Below are positions 11,829 through 21,796 of a stretch of DNA of 64,000 bases, one piece after another. The notes beneath the pieces are model-generated. The model saw nothing but the letters and a program-made list of their open reading frames with translations. It did no database searches and was not told the DNA's origin. Both the position numbers and the translations under genes were made by a program. The stretch is from assembly GCA_012520655.1 (NCBI GenBank), contig JAAYNW010000008.1:1-64000 (forward strand), given 5' to 3'. Position 1 is the stretch's first letter; each line of letters opens with the position of its first letter. The DNA comes from Clostridiales bacterium (GTDB lineage: Bacteria > Bacillota > Clostridia > Lachnospirales > Lachnospiraceae).

Positions 11829-12038
11829 TTACTGTTGTATTAAAATCTTTTTCCCTTCAAATTCCACTATATCCTTGTCGTACAGTTTCTTTCCTCTTTG
11901 AAATTCCGGTGCACCGTTTACTTTTACATACCCATTTACGATTACTTCCTTCGCTTCTGCGCCGGATTCTACAAAACCGGCAGCTTTCAGAGCTTGACCA
12001 AGCTTTATATATTCATCTCTTAATTTTATTATTTCCAT
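11829..12038 (-). CDS. yaaA: S4-domain RNA-binding protein YaaA
   Basis: A 69-aa protein that is almost entirely one S4 RNA-binding domain: YIKLGQALKAAGFVESGAEAKEVIVNGYVKVNG, then RGKKLYDKDIVEFEGKKI. It is the small S4 gene regularly found between dnaN and recF in Firmicutes (YaaA/RlbA), thought to act in ribosome assembly; that role is from the family. GGAAAAAT precedes ATG 12038. Confidence 0.9.
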   Translation of the reverse strand: MEIIKLRDEYIKLGQALKAAGFVESGAEAKEVIVNGYVKVNGAPEFQRGKKLYDKDIVEFEGKKILIQQ

Positions 12039-12130
12039 ATTTTTCCTTAAAATTCAAATAGCATATATTTATGAATCTATAAATATATCAACTTATAAAT
12101 ATTTAAATATACATATTTGAATTAATATAT

Positions 12131-13240
12131 TTAGTTAACAGTTGTAAAATTTACAGGAAGAATCAAATAAGTATATTTTTCCTCCACATCTCTGATAAAA
12201 CAAGGAGCTTTCGGATTAACAAGATAGATATCAATTTCTTCATCATCGATAACCCTAAGCGCATCTATTAAGAATTTCGGATTAAAACCGATCATTATAT
12301 CTTTTCCTTTTTTATCAATGTCTATTTCTTCATTCATGCTTCCGACTGTGGAATTAATCTTAAGTCCCATTACTCCATCGGTTATATTGATAATAATAGG
12401 TTTCTTATCCCCTTCCTTTACAAGAAGAGTAGCTCTGTCTATACAGTTTAATAATTCTTTTTTATTTATTTTTACTTTTGTCTCATAATCGCTGGAAAGC
12501 ATCTGATCAATTTTAAAATATTCTCCTTCAATCAGACGAGAAACAACAATAGTTGTATCGAATTCAAAAACTATATGTTTGTCCGTAAAGAAAATATGTA
12601 CATCCTTATCCGTATCTCCTGACAATATTTTACTTATTTCGCTAAGTGTTTTACCGGGTACTACGACTTTCTTCGGCATATAAAAATTCTTCAATCCTAT
12701 CTTTCTTATAGAAATTCTATGCCCGTCCAAAGATACTACTTTCAAAATATCTTCATTTATTTCAAACAATTCTCCTGTCATCAATTTATTGCTGTCGTTA
12801 TCGGAAATAGAGAAAATAGTCTGTCTTATCACTTCCTTCAAAGTAAATTGAGAGACTACAATGGAATCAATTTTTTCAATAGAAGGAAGATAAGAAAAAT
12901 CATCTCCCGACTTTCCGATAATATTAAACTTAGACTTTTCACACGTTATAGTAGTCTTATAAGAAGAATCCGTTAATATCGTGATATCATTGTCAGGAAG
13001 TTTTCTTACTATTTCCAAAAAAATCTTAGCATCTAGAGCTATCAAACCTTTCTCCACAATATTTCCTTCAACCAATGTCTCTATACCGAGTTCCATATCG
13101 TTGGCTATCAGTTTTATTTTATCTCCTCTCGCATCGATAAGAATACATTCGAGAATGGACATCGTTGTTTTATTAGGAACAGCTTTTGATACGATTTGTA
13201 CTCCGTTAAGCAGATTCGATTTTGAACAGACTAATTTCAT
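12131..13240 (-). CDS. dnaN: DNA polymerase III beta subunit (sliding clamp)
   Basis: The 369-aa beta clamp forms a ring dimer holding the replicative polymerase on DNA. It opens MKLVCSKSNLLNGVQIVSKAVPNKTTMSILECILIDA and ends with the hydrophobic pocket motif YTYLILPVNF typical of DnaN. AAGGAAGGGAG sits 10 bases before ATG 13240. A DnaA-box-like TGTGTATAA (13242-13250) touches the start, so DnaA may modulate expression. It follows dnaA after a 310-base gap. Confidence 0.97.
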   Translation of the reverse strand: MKLVCSKSNLLNGVQIVSKAVPNKTTMSILECILIDARGDKIKLIANDMELGIETLVEGNIVEKGLIALDAKIFLEIVRKLPDNDITILTDSSYKTTITCEKSKFNIIGKSGDDFSYLPSIEKIDSIVVSQFTLKEVIRQTIFSISDNDSNKLMTGELFEINEDILKVVSLDGHRISIRKIGLKNFYMPKKVVVPGKTLSEISKILSGDTDKDVHIFFTDKHIVFEFDTTIVVSRLIEGEYFKIDQMLSSDYETKVKINKKELLNCIDRATLLVKEGDKKPIIINITDGVMGLKINSTVGSMNEEIDIDKKGKDIMIGFNPKFLIDALRVIDDEEIDIYLVNPKAPCFIRDVEEKYTYLILPVNFTTVN

Positions 13241-13550
13241 TTGTGTATAACTCCCTTCCTTAAAAAATAAAAAAATTAATTTGCGAATATATAATTAATA
13301 TATAAAGAATTTAATAATATAAATAATAATAATTGTTGATATGTGTATAACCTTATCTATTATACTATTTTTCAATAAAAAAAGAAATCATAATATATGT
13401 GAAAAACTAAATATAACTTTAGGATAACATGTAAATTATTCACATATTATTTTTAAGGTTCATAATCAATTTATAAGCTCTATAAAATATCAACAGTATA
13501 ACCACATAATAATAAACATTAAATTGTGGAAATCTTAATAATTTTAATTC
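13241..13550. promoter_or_regulatory. dnaA-dnaN intergenic region with two DnaA-box-like sites
   Basis: A 310-base AT-rich gap with the DnaA-box variant TGTGTATAA at 13242-13250 and 13342-13350, exactly 100 bases apart, and poly-A/T stretches. In Firmicutes the dnaA-dnaN gap is commonly the second half of a split origin. I see no gene in it. Confidence 0.55.
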
Positions 13551-14903
13551 TTAAGACGGATTAATTTTTTTCTTTATAATTTCTATTTTGTTTCTAAGCT
13601 CTTCATTTGTCTTAATTTCTTCCGTTATTTTATTAACACCATGTATTATCGTAGTATGATCCTTTTTACCGAGTATTTTTCCGATGTTCTGATAAGAAGT
13701 ATCTGTCATAACGCGGCAGAGATACATAACGACCTGCCTCGGCTCTACGAATTCTGAGTTACGTTTCTTGGAAGTAATATCTTCAGGATTCACTCCAAAA
13801 TGTTCGGATACTATATTAATAATGAAAGAAGGACTTATTTCTTTTGGCTTATCGGGATAAATAATATCCTTCAGCGCTTCTTCAGCTATATCTAAAGTAA
13901 TATCCACATTATTTAATTTTGAGAAGGCTATAATTTTATTAAAAGCTCCTTCTAATTCTCTAATATTTGATTTAATATTTATAGCTATATATTTGAATAT
14001 TTCATCGTCAACTTCTTTATTGTAGCTTTCGGCATTCTTCTTTAATATTGCCATTCTCGTCTCATAATCAGGAGGCTGAATGTCGGCAATGAGTCCCCAT
14101 TCAAATCTGGACCTAAATCTTTCTTCCAGAGTTTCCATTTTCTTCGGAGGTTTGTCCGAAGAAAGAATAATCTGTTTTCCAGAAGCATGAAGAACGTTGA
14201 AAGTATGGAAGAATTCTTCCTGTGTACTTTCTTTTCCTATAATAAATTGTACGTCGTCTATAAGAAGAACATCTACGGTTCTGTATTTCTCACGAAGCTT
14301 TGTCATAGCGGCAGCATTACCGCTTCTGATAGATTCTATCACTTCATTTGTAAATTGCTCCGAAGTAACATAGAGAACTTTCATATTAGGATTCTGGTTC
14401 AATATGAAGTGTCCGATAGAATGCATAAGATGCGTCTTACCGAGTCCGGCTCCTCCGTATAAATAAAGAGGATTATATGCTTCTCCGGGAGATTCCGCTA
14501 CTGCAAGAGAAGCGGAGTGAGCAAATTTGTTATTGCTTCCTACTACAAAAGTATCAAATCTGTACTTTGGATTAAGATTTGCTTTTTCATAATTGATATT
14601 ATACTGAGGCTTTAAGGCCATAGAATCTTCATTCTCATCCACATCTTTTTCCAATATAAATGAAATGTCATATTCATGGTCCATCATTTCTGTTATGGTT
14701 ACCTGAAAATAACTCTTATATTTGTTCGTTATGTAACTAAGTGCATGAGCCTGATCAGAAGGAATTAAGATAGTGACTACGTCATTTTCCACACTATAAA
14801 AATTAAGGTTAGCTACCCATGTGTTATAGGAAATATTTGATAAGTCATATTCTTTTTTTATAGTCTGTTTAATTAATTCCCAGTTTTCTTTAATAGGATC
14901 CAT
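13551..14903 (-). CDS. dnaA: Chromosomal replication initiator protein DnaA
   Basis: DnaA (450 aa) binds DnaA boxes, oligomerises with ATP and opens oriC. Domain I starts MDPIKENWELIKQTI. The AAA+ domain has Walker A GGAGLGKTHLMHSIGH and Walker B VLLIDDVQF. Domain IV has the DnaA signature TTIIHGVNKI after SKKRNSEFVEPRQVVMYLCR. The ORF track start at 14945 is a TTG without a ribosome binding site; ATG 14903 follows GGAGGA with ideal spacing and gives the normal N-terminus, so I use it. It heads the minus-strand operon. Confidence 0.98.
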   Translation of the reverse strand: MDPIKENWELIKQTIKKEYDLSNISYNTWVANLNFYSVENDVVTILIPSDQAHALSYITNKYKSYFQVTITEMMDHEYDISFILEKDVDENEDSMALKPQYNINYEKANLNPKYRFDTFVVGSNNKFAHSASLAVAESPGEAYNPLYLYGGAGLGKTHLMHSIGHFILNQNPNMKVLYVTSEQFTNEVIESIRSGNAAAMTKLREKYRTVDVLLIDDVQFIIGKESTQEEFFHTFNVLHASGKQIILSSDKPPKKMETLEERFRSRFEWGLIADIQPPDYETRMAILKKNAESYNKEVDDEIFKYIAINIKSNIRELEGAFNKIIAFSKLNNVDITLDIAEEALKDIIYPDKPKEISPSFIINIVSEHFGVNPEDITSKKRNSEFVEPRQVVMYLCRVMTDTSYQNIGKILGKKDHTTIIHGVNKITEEIKTNEELRNKIEIIKKKINPS

Positions 14904-15400
14904 AAATTCCTCCGGTTTATGAAATAGAACAAAAGTATCCTCCAAGCGAAAATACCTCGTTTATATCTTAATATAAATAATATAAAATTTCAAATGGTTA
15001 ATTTTATAAACGGATTTATACACATGTTGTGGATAAGAGAAATAAATAAAATGTATTTATTAAAAAAAGTTTACATAGAAAATTTAATACGGGCATAATA
15101 TGTGTATAACTTCTTAAATAATTATTAACATATATAAAACTATAAAATTAAAGGATTTTTTTATTCAATTAATTTTATTTTCACATGTTATAAAAGAGTT
15201 ATCCACAATTTATACACAATTTGTGGATACTTTTATGTAAATTAATATATTTTTGTCTTCAATGTGTATAATTTTTTTGAAGCCTATATTTAGTGGTTTA
15301 TCCATTATAAAAATAACAATATATAGATTTAGTTAAAATCACGATTTTTTCACTGTTTTTTGGGTATTTTTATTTTATAAAATTTGTAGTTATTTACTTG
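14904..15400. other. Chromosomal replication origin (oriC), DnaA-box cluster
   Basis: The dnaA-rpmH gap is very AT-rich and holds clustered DnaA boxes. The consensus TTATCCACA occurs at 15199-15207 (plus) and 15028-15036 (minus). The variant TTATACACA is at 15016-15024 and 15210-15218 (plus), with TGTGTATAA at 15101-15109 and 15263-15271. TGTGGATAC is at 15222-15230. The three sites in 15199-15230 are packed nearly end to end. Adjacent A/T-only runs (about 15130-15180 and 15330-15400) are candidate unwinding regions. Divergent dnaA and rpmH operons match the known Firmicutes origin. Confidence 0.9.
14965..14993 (-). promoter_or_regulatory. Putative dnaA promoter
   Basis: On the minus strand TTGAAA (14988-14993) and TAAGAT (14965-14970) are separated by 17 bases, a sigma-A-like pair about 60 bases upstream of the chosen dnaA start. 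Confidence 0.45.
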
Positions 15401-15426
15401 ACGTAAACTTCTTTATCTTATATAAT
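15398..15426 (+). promoter_or_regulatory. Promoter of the rpmH operon
   Basis: TTGACG (15398-15403), 17 bases, then TATAAT (15421-15426) is a near-consensus sigma-A promoter. Transcription would start about 120 bases before rpmH. Confidence 0.65.
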
Positions 15427-15554
15427 CGTAATGATATTTTTCCAACATAATATTAATAAATTAACTATTTGTTTACCTTATATTTATAAATGTATACCGT
15501 ATATAAGAGTATACTTTGTACACATGAAGGTTTTAAAAGGAGGTGCAATATATT

Positions 15555-15689
15555 ATGAAAATGACATTTCAACCTAAGAACAGACAGAGAAAAAAAGTTC
15601 ATGGTTTTAGATCCAGAATGAGTACTCCGGGCGGAAGAAAAGTTCTGGCTGCCAGAAGAGCAAAAGGAAGAAAGAGATTGTCAGCATAG
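15555..15689 (+). CDS. rpmH: 50S ribosomal protein L34
   Basis: A 44-aa protein, too short for the ORF track: [20 protein letters not shown] followed by [20 protein letters not shown] and LSA. This is the full-length L34 of the large ribosomal subunit, rich in Arg and Lys for rRNA contact. AAAGGAGGTG lies before ATG 15555. It heads the plus-strand operon next to oriC, its standard place. Confidence 0.98.
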   Translation: MKMTFQPKNRQRKKVHGFRSRMSTPGGRKVLAARRAKGRKRLSA

Positions 15690-15713
15690 GCCGCAGTTTT
15701 GTGGCCTTTTTTC
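15688..15713 (+). terminator. Hairpin with U-tract between rpmH and rnpA
   Basis: AGGCCGCA and TGTGGCCT form a short stem followed by TTTTTTC. It starts at the rpmH stop codon and ends just before rnpA, so it probably acts as a partial terminator that gives more L34 mRNA than rnpA mRNA. Confidence 0.6.
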
Positions 15714-15717
15714 TCTT

Positions 15718-16083
15718 ATGGCGAAAAATATGAGATTTTCAGAATCATTGAAGAAAAATAACGATTTCAAGACTGTTTATAAAAATGGCAAATCTTATGC
15801 CAATAAGTATCTTGTAATGTATGTGTTGGAAAATAATATGGAAATAAACAGGATTGGTTTATCGGTAAGTAAAAAAGTCGGAAACAGTGTTGTGCGTCAT
15901 AGAGTTACAAGACTGTTGAGAGAAAGTTACAGACTACATGAAAATATATTTAATGGTGGATTGGATATAGTAGTCGTTGCAAGAAACAATGCGGCTTCGG
16001 CAACTTATGCCGATATAGAAAGCGCATTACTACATCTGGGAAAGCTTCATCGTATATTAAAAATATTTTTTTATAATGAATAG
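15718..16083 (+). CDS. rnpA: Ribonuclease P protein component
   Basis: The protein subunit of RNase P, which with the catalytic RNA removes tRNA 5' leaders. The conserved block RIGLSVSKKVGNSVVRHRVT plus RLLRESYR is the RNR motif that binds the P RNA. The track start at 15718 gives 121 aa; ATG 15730 (MRFSESLKKNNDF) resembles the usual family N-terminus better, and neither has a clear ribosome binding site because the rpmH terminator lies directly upstream. Confidence 0.95.
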   Translation: MAKNMRFSESLKKNNDFKTVYKNGKSYANKYLVMYVLENNMEINRIGLSVSKKVGNSVVRHRVTRLLRESYRLHENIFNGGLDIVVVARNNAASATYADIESALLHLGKLHRILKIFFYNE

Positions 16084-16154
16084 TATATTGTATATTTTTT
16101 ATGTTTAAATGAATGTTTTTAATTTATAGTTTGAGGTTTGATTTGAAAATTGAT

Positions 16155-16364
16155 ATGAAAAAATTATTAATTTGCATGATTAAATTCTATAGAAAATACA
16201 TTTCTCCTATGAAAAGTAATAAATGCCCTTATTTTCCTACTTGTTCGGAATATGGTCTGGAGGCGATAAGCAAATATGGCACTTTGAAAGGCGGGCTTTT
16301 ATCATTGTGGAGAATTTTACGGTGTAATCCTTTTTCAAAGGGAGGATATGATCCGGTTCCGTAG
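16155..16364 (+). CDS. yidD: Membrane protein insertion efficiency factor YidD
   Basis: A small YidD-family protein that assists YidC. Family features are [12 protein letters not shown], the Cys-containing [19 protein letters not shown], and the ending [14 protein letters not shown]. The track start (16113) adds an atypical leader. ATG 16155 gives the usual [15 protein letters not shown]; a TTG at 16143 with GAGG six bases upstream is an alternative. It lies between rnpA and yidC. Confidence 0.92.
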   Translation: MKKLLICMIKFYRKYISPMKSNKCPYFPTCSEYGLEAISKYGTLKGGLLSLWRILRCNPFSKGGYDPVP

Positions 16365-16414
16365 AATATTTACTAAACCAAATTTAAGTTATGCTTTATT
16401 AAGGAGGAGAAAAA

Positions 16415-17722
16415 TTGTCAGGTATTATATTAACCCAGAATCAGACTTTTATTATAGGGCCGGTTGCAAAACTTCTCGGATATATAATGGAAGGAATTTT
16501 TTTCTGTTTGGATAAGATAGGTATTCCGAATATTGGTTTAGCTATTATCTTATTTACTATCGTTATTTATCTTATGATGATGCCCCTTACTATTAAGCAG
16601 CAGAAATTTTCTAAGCTTTCTGCTAAGATGAATCCTGAACTTCAGGCTATTCAAGCAAAGTATAAGAATAAAAAAGATAATGAAAGCGCAATGAAAATGA
16701 ATGAGGAGACGCAAGCCGTATATGCAAAATATGGTGTATCACCTACGGGAAGTTGTCTGCAGCTCATTATCCAGATGCCAATATTGTTTGCTCTTTACAG
16801 GGTAATATACTCAATGCCCGCTTATGTAGGAAAAATAAAGGAAGCTTTTTTCCCTTTTGTGGATAAATTGATTTCACAGCCGGGAAGTACAGAATTTATA
16901 AGATCATTTAAAGAAGCAAATATGTATAGCAAGCAATTTGAGTCAGAAGCATTTAGCGGCGGTAATATAGAATATGTGCAGAATACTTTTATAGATGTTC
17001 TTAATAAAGCTTCTACCTCCGAATGGCTTTCTATTTCGGACAAGTTTCCCAGTCTGTCCACAGACGTGACGAATACCCTGCAGACTTTAGAAAAATATAA
17101 TAATTTTCTCGGTTTAAATATAGGTAATTCTCCTTCTTTTATTGTGAAGGATGCTATTTCAAGCGGAACTTATTTGATGATTTTGGCTGCTCTTGCTGTT
17201 CCTGTATTATCTGCGGTTACTCAGTGGATTAATACAAAATTGATGCCTCAGCCGGATACGAGTAACAATAAAGACAATACGATGGCTTCTTCCATGAAGA
17301 CGATGAATTTGATGATGCCTATTATGTCTGCTTTTTTCTGTTATACTCTTCCTGCAGGTATGGGTATTTACTGGATTGCAGGTTCCGTAGTAAGAAGTAT
17401 TCAGCAGGTAGTCATTAATAAGCATATCGATAAGATGGATTTGGATGAACTTGTAAAGAAAAACGTTGAAAAAAGAAATAAGAAACTTGAAAAATCAAAT
17501 GGTTTTAATTTAAAGACAATTAATGATTATGCTAACTTGAATACTAAAAATGTTGCTACTAAGACGAACCAGAAGGTTTCGGCAAGTTCTTCTATGACGC
17601 AGGAAGAAAAAGATTCAGCAATAAAGAAATCAACAGAATATTATAGTAAGAATGCAAAGCCGGGAAGTATTGCTTCAAAGGCTAACATGGTAAAACAATA
17701 TAATGAAAAAAATAATAAGTAG
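16415..17722 (+). CDS. yidC: Membrane protein insertase YidC/Oxa1/SpoIIIJ
   Basis: YidC (435 aa) inserts and folds membrane proteins alone or with Sec. It has an N-terminal membrane segment around GYIMEGIFFCLDKIG, IGLAIILFTIVIYLMMMPLT, the family block GSCLQLIIQMPILFALYRV and later hydrophobic segments (YLMILAALAVPVLSAV; MNLMMPIMSAFFCYTLPAGM). A basic, Lys/Asn-rich C-terminal tail of about 100 residues may contact ribosomes. The start codon is TTG at 16415, fixed by AAGGAGGA just upstream. It forms part of rpmH-rnpA-yidD-yidC-jag. Confidence 0.95.
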   Translation: MSGIILTQNQTFIIGPVAKLLGYIMEGIFFCLDKIGIPNIGLAIILFTIVIYLMMMPLTIKQQKFSKLSAKMNPELQAIQAKYKNKKDNESAMKMNEETQAVYAKYGVSPTGSCLQLIIQMPILFALYRVIYSMPAYVGKIKEAFFPFVDKLISQPGSTEFIRSFKEANMYSKQFESEAFSGGNIEYVQNTFIDVLNKASTSEWLSISDKFPSLSTDVTNTLQTLEKYNNFLGLNIGNSPSFIVKDAISSGTYLMILAALAVPVLSAVTQWINTKLMPQPDTSNNKDNTMASSMKTMNLMMPIMSAFFCYTLPAGMGIYWIAGSVVRSIQQVVINKHIDKMDLDELVKKNVEKRNKKLEKSNGFNLKTINDYANLNTKNVATKTNQKVSASSSMTQEEKDSAIKKSTEYYSKNAKPGSIASKANMVKQYNEKNNK

Positions 17723-17734
17723 GAGGGAATAGTC

Positions 17735-18358
17735 ATGGATTTTATTGAGATTTCAGCAAAGACTGTCAATGATGCAATTACGGAAGCTTGTAGAAAACTT
17801 ACTATTACAAGTGATAAATTGGATTATGAAGTTGTGGAAGAAGGTTCTTCGGGATTTCTTGGAATTGGTTCTAAGCCGGCGATTATTAAGGCAAGAGTAA
17901 AATCCTCTATAGATGATAAAGCAAAGATATTCCTTAAGGATGTTTTTGAAGCGATGAATCTCACAGTTTTGATAGACGCAAAATACGATGAAATAGAAAA
18001 CTCACTCGATATAGACTTAAGTGGTGATGAAATGGGAGTTCTTATAGGAAAGAGAGGACAAACTCTGGATTCTCTTCAATATCTTGTATCTTTGGTAGTT
18101 AATAAGGACTCCGAAAATTATATTCGCGTAAAGGTTGATACTGAGAATTATAGGCAGAGAAGAAAAGATACTCTTGAAAATCTTGCTAAAAATATGGCTT
18201 ATAAAGTTAAGAGATCAAAACGTCCTTTATCTCTGGAACCTATGAATCCATATGAAAGAAGAATTATTCACTCCGCTTTGCAGGGTGATAAATATGTAAC
18301 TACTCATAGTGAAGGTGAAGAACCTTTCCGCCGTGTAGTTGTTACTTTAAAAAAATAA
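17735..18358 (+). CDS. jag: RNA-binding protein Jag/KhpB
   Basis: A 207-aa Jag/KhpB protein. The Jag_N domain opens MDFIEISAKTVNDAITEAC with GSSGFLGIGSKPAIIKAR. A KH domain carries GVLIGKRGQTLDSLQYLVSL, and the C-terminal R3H domain has YERRIIHSALQGDKYVTTHS then GEEPFRRVVV. The family binds RNA and affects cell elongation in Gram-positives. It lies 12 bases after yidC with AGGAGGG upstream of ATG 17735, and a hairpin follows the stop. Confidence 0.95.
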   Translation: MDFIEISAKTVNDAITEACRKLTITSDKLDYEVVEEGSSGFLGIGSKPAIIKARVKSSIDDKAKIFLKDVFEAMNLTVLIDAKYDEIENSLDIDLSGDEMGVLIGKRGQTLDSLQYLVSLVVNKDSENYIRVKVDTENYRQRRKDTLENLAKNMAYKVKRSKRPLSLEPMNPYERRIIHSALQGDKYVTTHSEGEEPFRRVVVTLKK

Positions 18359-18373
18359 AAATATATGATATAA

Positions 18374-18407
18374 TAAACCCTTGAATTTATATAGATTCAA
18401 GGGTTTA
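18374..18407 (+). terminator. Terminator hairpin after jag
   Basis: TAAACCCTTGAAT (18374-18386) and ATTCAAGGGTTTA (18395-18407) form a 13-bp perfect stem with an eight-base loop. The following run is only partly T-rich, so termination may be incomplete. Confidence 0.65.
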
Positions 18408-18463
18408 TACTTTAATAAATTAATAACTTAATTGATGTATAATAGATAGGCTGTGATAATAAG

Positions 18464-19873
18464 ATGAAGACGGATACAATAGCTGCTGTTGCAACCGCAA
18501 TGTCTGATTCCGGAATAGGAATCATAAGAGTAAGCGGTGAAGAAGCAATTGAGATTGTTAATAGAATATATAGATCAAAATCAGGAAGAAAAAGTCTTTG
18601 TGATGTTGCTTCTCATACAATAAACTATGGTTACATTGTGGATAATTCGGGGAATGATATTGATGAAGTTATGGTAAGTGTAATGAAATCTCCTAACAGT
18701 TATACGACGGAGGATACGGTTGAGATTAACTGTCATGGCGGTGTATTTATGGTAAACCGTATTCTGGAAACAGTTATAAAAAACGGGGCAAGAATTGCTG
18801 AACCCGGTGAATTCACAAAGAGAGCATTTTTAAACGGAAGGATTGATTTATCCAAGGCCGAAGCCGTTATCGATATTATTCATTCAAAAAATCAGTTTGC
18901 ATTAAAAAATTCTGTCAGTCAATTAAAAGGATCTGTATCTGATACGGTTTGTAAACTAAGAGATGAAATAATATATGAAATTGCTTTTATAGAATCTGCT
19001 TTGGATGACCCTGAACATATAAGTTTGGATGGTTATAGAGAAAATTTATATGAGAAGGTAGAGGATATTATTGTAAAACTTAAAAAACTATTGGATTCAG
19101 CCGATAATTCCAAGATGTTAAAGGAAGGAATTAATACTGTAATTGTCGGGAAGCCAAATGCGGGTAAGTCTTCTCTTTTGAATCTTCTTGTCGGAGAAGA
19201 AAAGGCTATTGTGACAGATATTGCGGGAACTACCAGAGATGTTCTAGAGGAATCTATAAGACTTCATGGAATTAGTCTGAATATCATTGATACTGCAGGT
19301 ATCCGTTATACGGAAGATGTAGTAGAAAAAATAGGAGTTGAAAGGGCAAAAAAATACGCTTCGGATGCGGATCTGATTATTTATGTAGTGGATGCATCCG
19401 TGCCTCTTGATGAAAGTGATTATGATATCATGAGTATGATATCCGGAAAAAAATTGCTAATCCTTTTAAATAAGACAGATTTGGATGAAGTCGTTACGGA
19501 AGAGCTTTTATTATATGAAATGAAAAATCTTGATATAAACAGCAATATGAACAACTCTCAAATTATAAAGACTTCTACAAAGGATAATATAGGGATTGAT
19601 TTATTGGAACAAGCTATAAAGGATATGTTCTTCCATGGTGAAATATTATTTAACGATGAAGTGTTTATTACGAATATGCGGCATAAGGAAGCGATTATGA
19701 ACGCCTATAAAAGCATGCTTCAGGTAAAAAGAAGTTTGGAAGACGATATGCCGGAGGATTTTTATTCCATTGATTTAATGAGTGCATATTCATCCTTAGG
19801 AGAAATAATAGGTGAAGAAGTAGAGGAGGATTTGGTAAATGAGATTTTTTCCAAGTTCTGTATGGGAAAATAA
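18464..19873 (+). CDS. mnmE: tRNA modification GTPase MnmE
   Basis: MnmE (469 aa) works with MnmG to make the 5-carboxymethylaminomethyl group on wobble uridine 34 of tRNAs. The N-terminal folate-binding domain begins [20 protein letters not shown]. The inserted G domain has G1 [13 protein letters not shown]2/G3 GTTRDVLE and DTAGIR, and G4 NKTDLD. The C-terminal FSKFCMGK keeps the catalytic Cys of the family C-x-GK ending. It is followed after 17 bases by mnmG. Confidence 0.97.
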   Translation: MKTDTIAAVATAMSDSGIGIIRVSGEEAIEIVNRIYRSKSGRKSLCDVASHTINYGYIVDNSGNDIDEVMVSVMKSPNSYTTEDTVEINCHGGVFMVNRILETVIKNGARIAEPGEFTKRAFLNGRIDLSKAEAVIDIIHSKNQFALKNSVSQLKGSVSDTVCKLRDEIIYEIAFIESALDDPEHISLDGYRENLYEKVEDIIVKLKKLLDSADNSKMLKEGINTVIVGKPNAGKSSLLNLLVGEEKAIVTDIAGTTRDVLEESIRLHGISLNIIDTAGIRYTEDVVEKIGVERAKKYASDADLIIYVVDASVPLDESDYDIMSMISGKKLLILLNKTDLDEVVTEELLLYEMKNLDINSNMNNSQIIKTSTKDNIGIDLLEQAIKDMFFHGEILFNDEVFITNMRHKEAIMNAYKSMLQVKRSLEDDMPEDFYSIDLMSAYSSLGEIIGEEVEEDLVNEIFSKFCMGK

Positions 19874-19890
19874 CGAAAGAAGGAAATAAA

Positions 19891-21783
19891 ATGTCTGGAA
19901 CATATATAAGAGAAAAAGTAGATGTTTGTGTAATAGGAGCAGGGCATGCCGGGTGTGAAGCAGCTTTGGCTTGTGCGAGGCTTGGTCTCGATACGATTAT
20001 TTTTACAGTTAGTGTGGATAGTATTGCTCTTATGCCATGCAATCCCAATATAGGAGGATCTTCAAAGGGTCATTTGGTAAGAGAAATAGATGCTCTTGGC
20101 GGCGAGATGGGAAAAAATATCGATAAGACCTTTATACAGTCTAAGATGTTGAATGTGTCAAAGGGTCCGGCTGTTCATTCGCTCAGAGCGCAGGCAGATA
20201 AAGCTGAATATTCCAGGCAAATGCGGAAAGTTTTGGAGAATCAGGATCACTTAATAATCAGGCAGGCGGAAATATGTGATTTATTGGTAGAAAATAATCA
20301 GATTGTCGGAGTAAAAACTTTTACGGGTACCGTTTATGAGTGTAAAGCGGCGATCCTTTGTACAGGTACTTATTTGAAATCCAGATGTCTCTGCGGAGAA
20401 AGTATTACCTATACGGGACCGAATGGACTGCAGTCAGCGAATTATCTGACAGATTCCCTGAAGAATCTCGGAATTGAAATGAGGAGATTTAAGACGGGAA
20501 CTCCTGCGAGAATGGATAAAAGAAGTCTTGATTTTACAAAAATGGAAGAGCAATTTGGAGATGAGAAAGTCGTTCCTTTTTCTTTTTTTACGAATCCCGA
20601 AGATGTACAGATTAATCAGGTTTCTTGTTGGTTGACTTATACGAATAAAAATACTCATGAAATTATAAAGGCAAATCTCGATCGCTCTCCTATTTATGCT
20701 GGAATTATTGAAGGAACAGGACCCAGGTATTGTCCTTCCATTGAAGATAAGGTTGTTAAATTTTCAGATAAGGAAAGGCACCAGGTCTTTATTGAGCCTG
20801 AGGGACTTCATACAAATGAGATGTATGTTGGAGGAATGTCATCTTCTCTTCCGGAGGATATTCAACTAGCCATGTATCGAACGGTCCCGGGGCTTGAAAA
20901 TTGCAGAATCGTAAGAAATGCTTATGCGATAGAATATGATTGCATCAATCCAAGACAGTTGTTGCCTACGTTAGAGTTTAAAAGTATAAAGGGACTTTTT
21001 AGCGCCGGGCAGTTTAATGGAAGCAGCGGATATGAAGAAGCGGCGGCTCAAGGGCTGATAGCAGGAATTAATGCGGCACTTTCTATTCAGAATAAGGAAC
21101 AGATTATTATCGATCGTTCGGAAGCATATATCGGTGTATTGATCGATGATTTAGTGACAAAAGATAATTTGGAGCCTTATAGAATGATGACTTCCAGAGC
21201 GGAATATCGATTAATTCTCCGCCAGGACAATGCTGATTTGAGACTTCGTGAGAAGGGTTATAAGGCAGGACTCATTTCTAAAGAAGTTTATGAAGCTACT
21301 CTTTATAAGCGTGAATTGATAGATAAAGAAGTTCTGCGCCTAAAAAATACAGTTGTAGGTGCATCAAAAGAGGTACAGGAGTTTTTAATCTCGAAGGGAA
21401 GTTCTACTCTTAAGACCGGTACTAATATGTCAGAGTTAATATGTCGACCGGAGCTTTCTTATGAGATTGTATCTGAAATAGATGTAAACAGGAAACCGTT
21501 GCCTGATGATGTAGTTGAGCAGGTGGGAATAGAGATAAAGTATGAAGGTTATATTTCCAGGCAGATGAAGCAGGTGGAGCAATTTAAGAAAATGGAAAAG
21601 AAGAGAATTCCTCCTGATTTGGATTATAATGATATAAAAAGCCTTCGTTTGGAAGCACGTCAAAAGCTAATCTCTTATAAGCCGGTATCAGTGGGCCAGG
21701 CTTCCAGAATATCCGGAGTCTCTCCTGCGGATGTTTCCGTACTTCTTGTTTATTTGGAGCAATTTAATAAGCAGCATAAATAG
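19891..21783 (+). CDS. mnmG: tRNA uridine-5-carboxymethylaminomethyl modification enzyme MnmG
   Basis: MnmG/GidA (630 aa) is the FAD and NADH partner of MnmE in wobble-uridine modification. The dinucleotide fold starts [20 protein letters not shown] and is followed by the signature [20 protein letters not shown]. The second signature [20 protein letters not shown] and the C-terminal helical MnmE-binding region ([18 protein letters not shown]) are present. AGAAGGAAATAAA precedes ATG 19891. Confidence 0.97.
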   Translation: MSGTYIREKVDVCVIGAGHAGCEAALACARLGLDTIIFTVSVDSIALMPCNPNIGGSSKGHLVREIDALGGEMGKNIDKTFIQSKMLNVSKGPAVHSLRAQADKAEYSRQMRKVLENQDHLIIRQAEICDLLVENNQIVGVKTFTGTVYECKAAILCTGTYLKSRCLCGESITYTGPNGLQSANYLTDSLKNLGIEMRRFKTGTPARMDKRSLDFTKMEEQFGDEKVVPFSFFTNPEDVQINQVSCWLTYTNKNTHEIIKANLDRSPIYAGIIEGTGPRYCPSIEDKVVKFSDKERHQVFIEPEGLHTNEMYVGGMSSSLPEDIQLAMYRTVPGLENCRIVRNAYAIEYDCINPRQLLPTLEFKSIKGLFSAGQFNGSSGYEEAAAQGLIAGINAALSIQNKEQIIIDRSEAYIGVLIDDLVTKDNLEPYRMMTSRAEYRLILRQDNADLRLREKGYKAGLISKEVYEATLYKRELIDKEVLRLKNTVVGASKEVQEFLISKGSSTLKTGTNMSELICRPELSYEIVSEIDVNRKPLPDDVVEQVGIEIKYEGYISRQMKQVEQFKKMEKKRIPPDLDYNDIKSLRLEARQKLISYKPVSVGQASRISGVSPADVSVLLVYLEQFNKQHK

Positions 21784-21796
21784 TGTTTGGTGAGGA

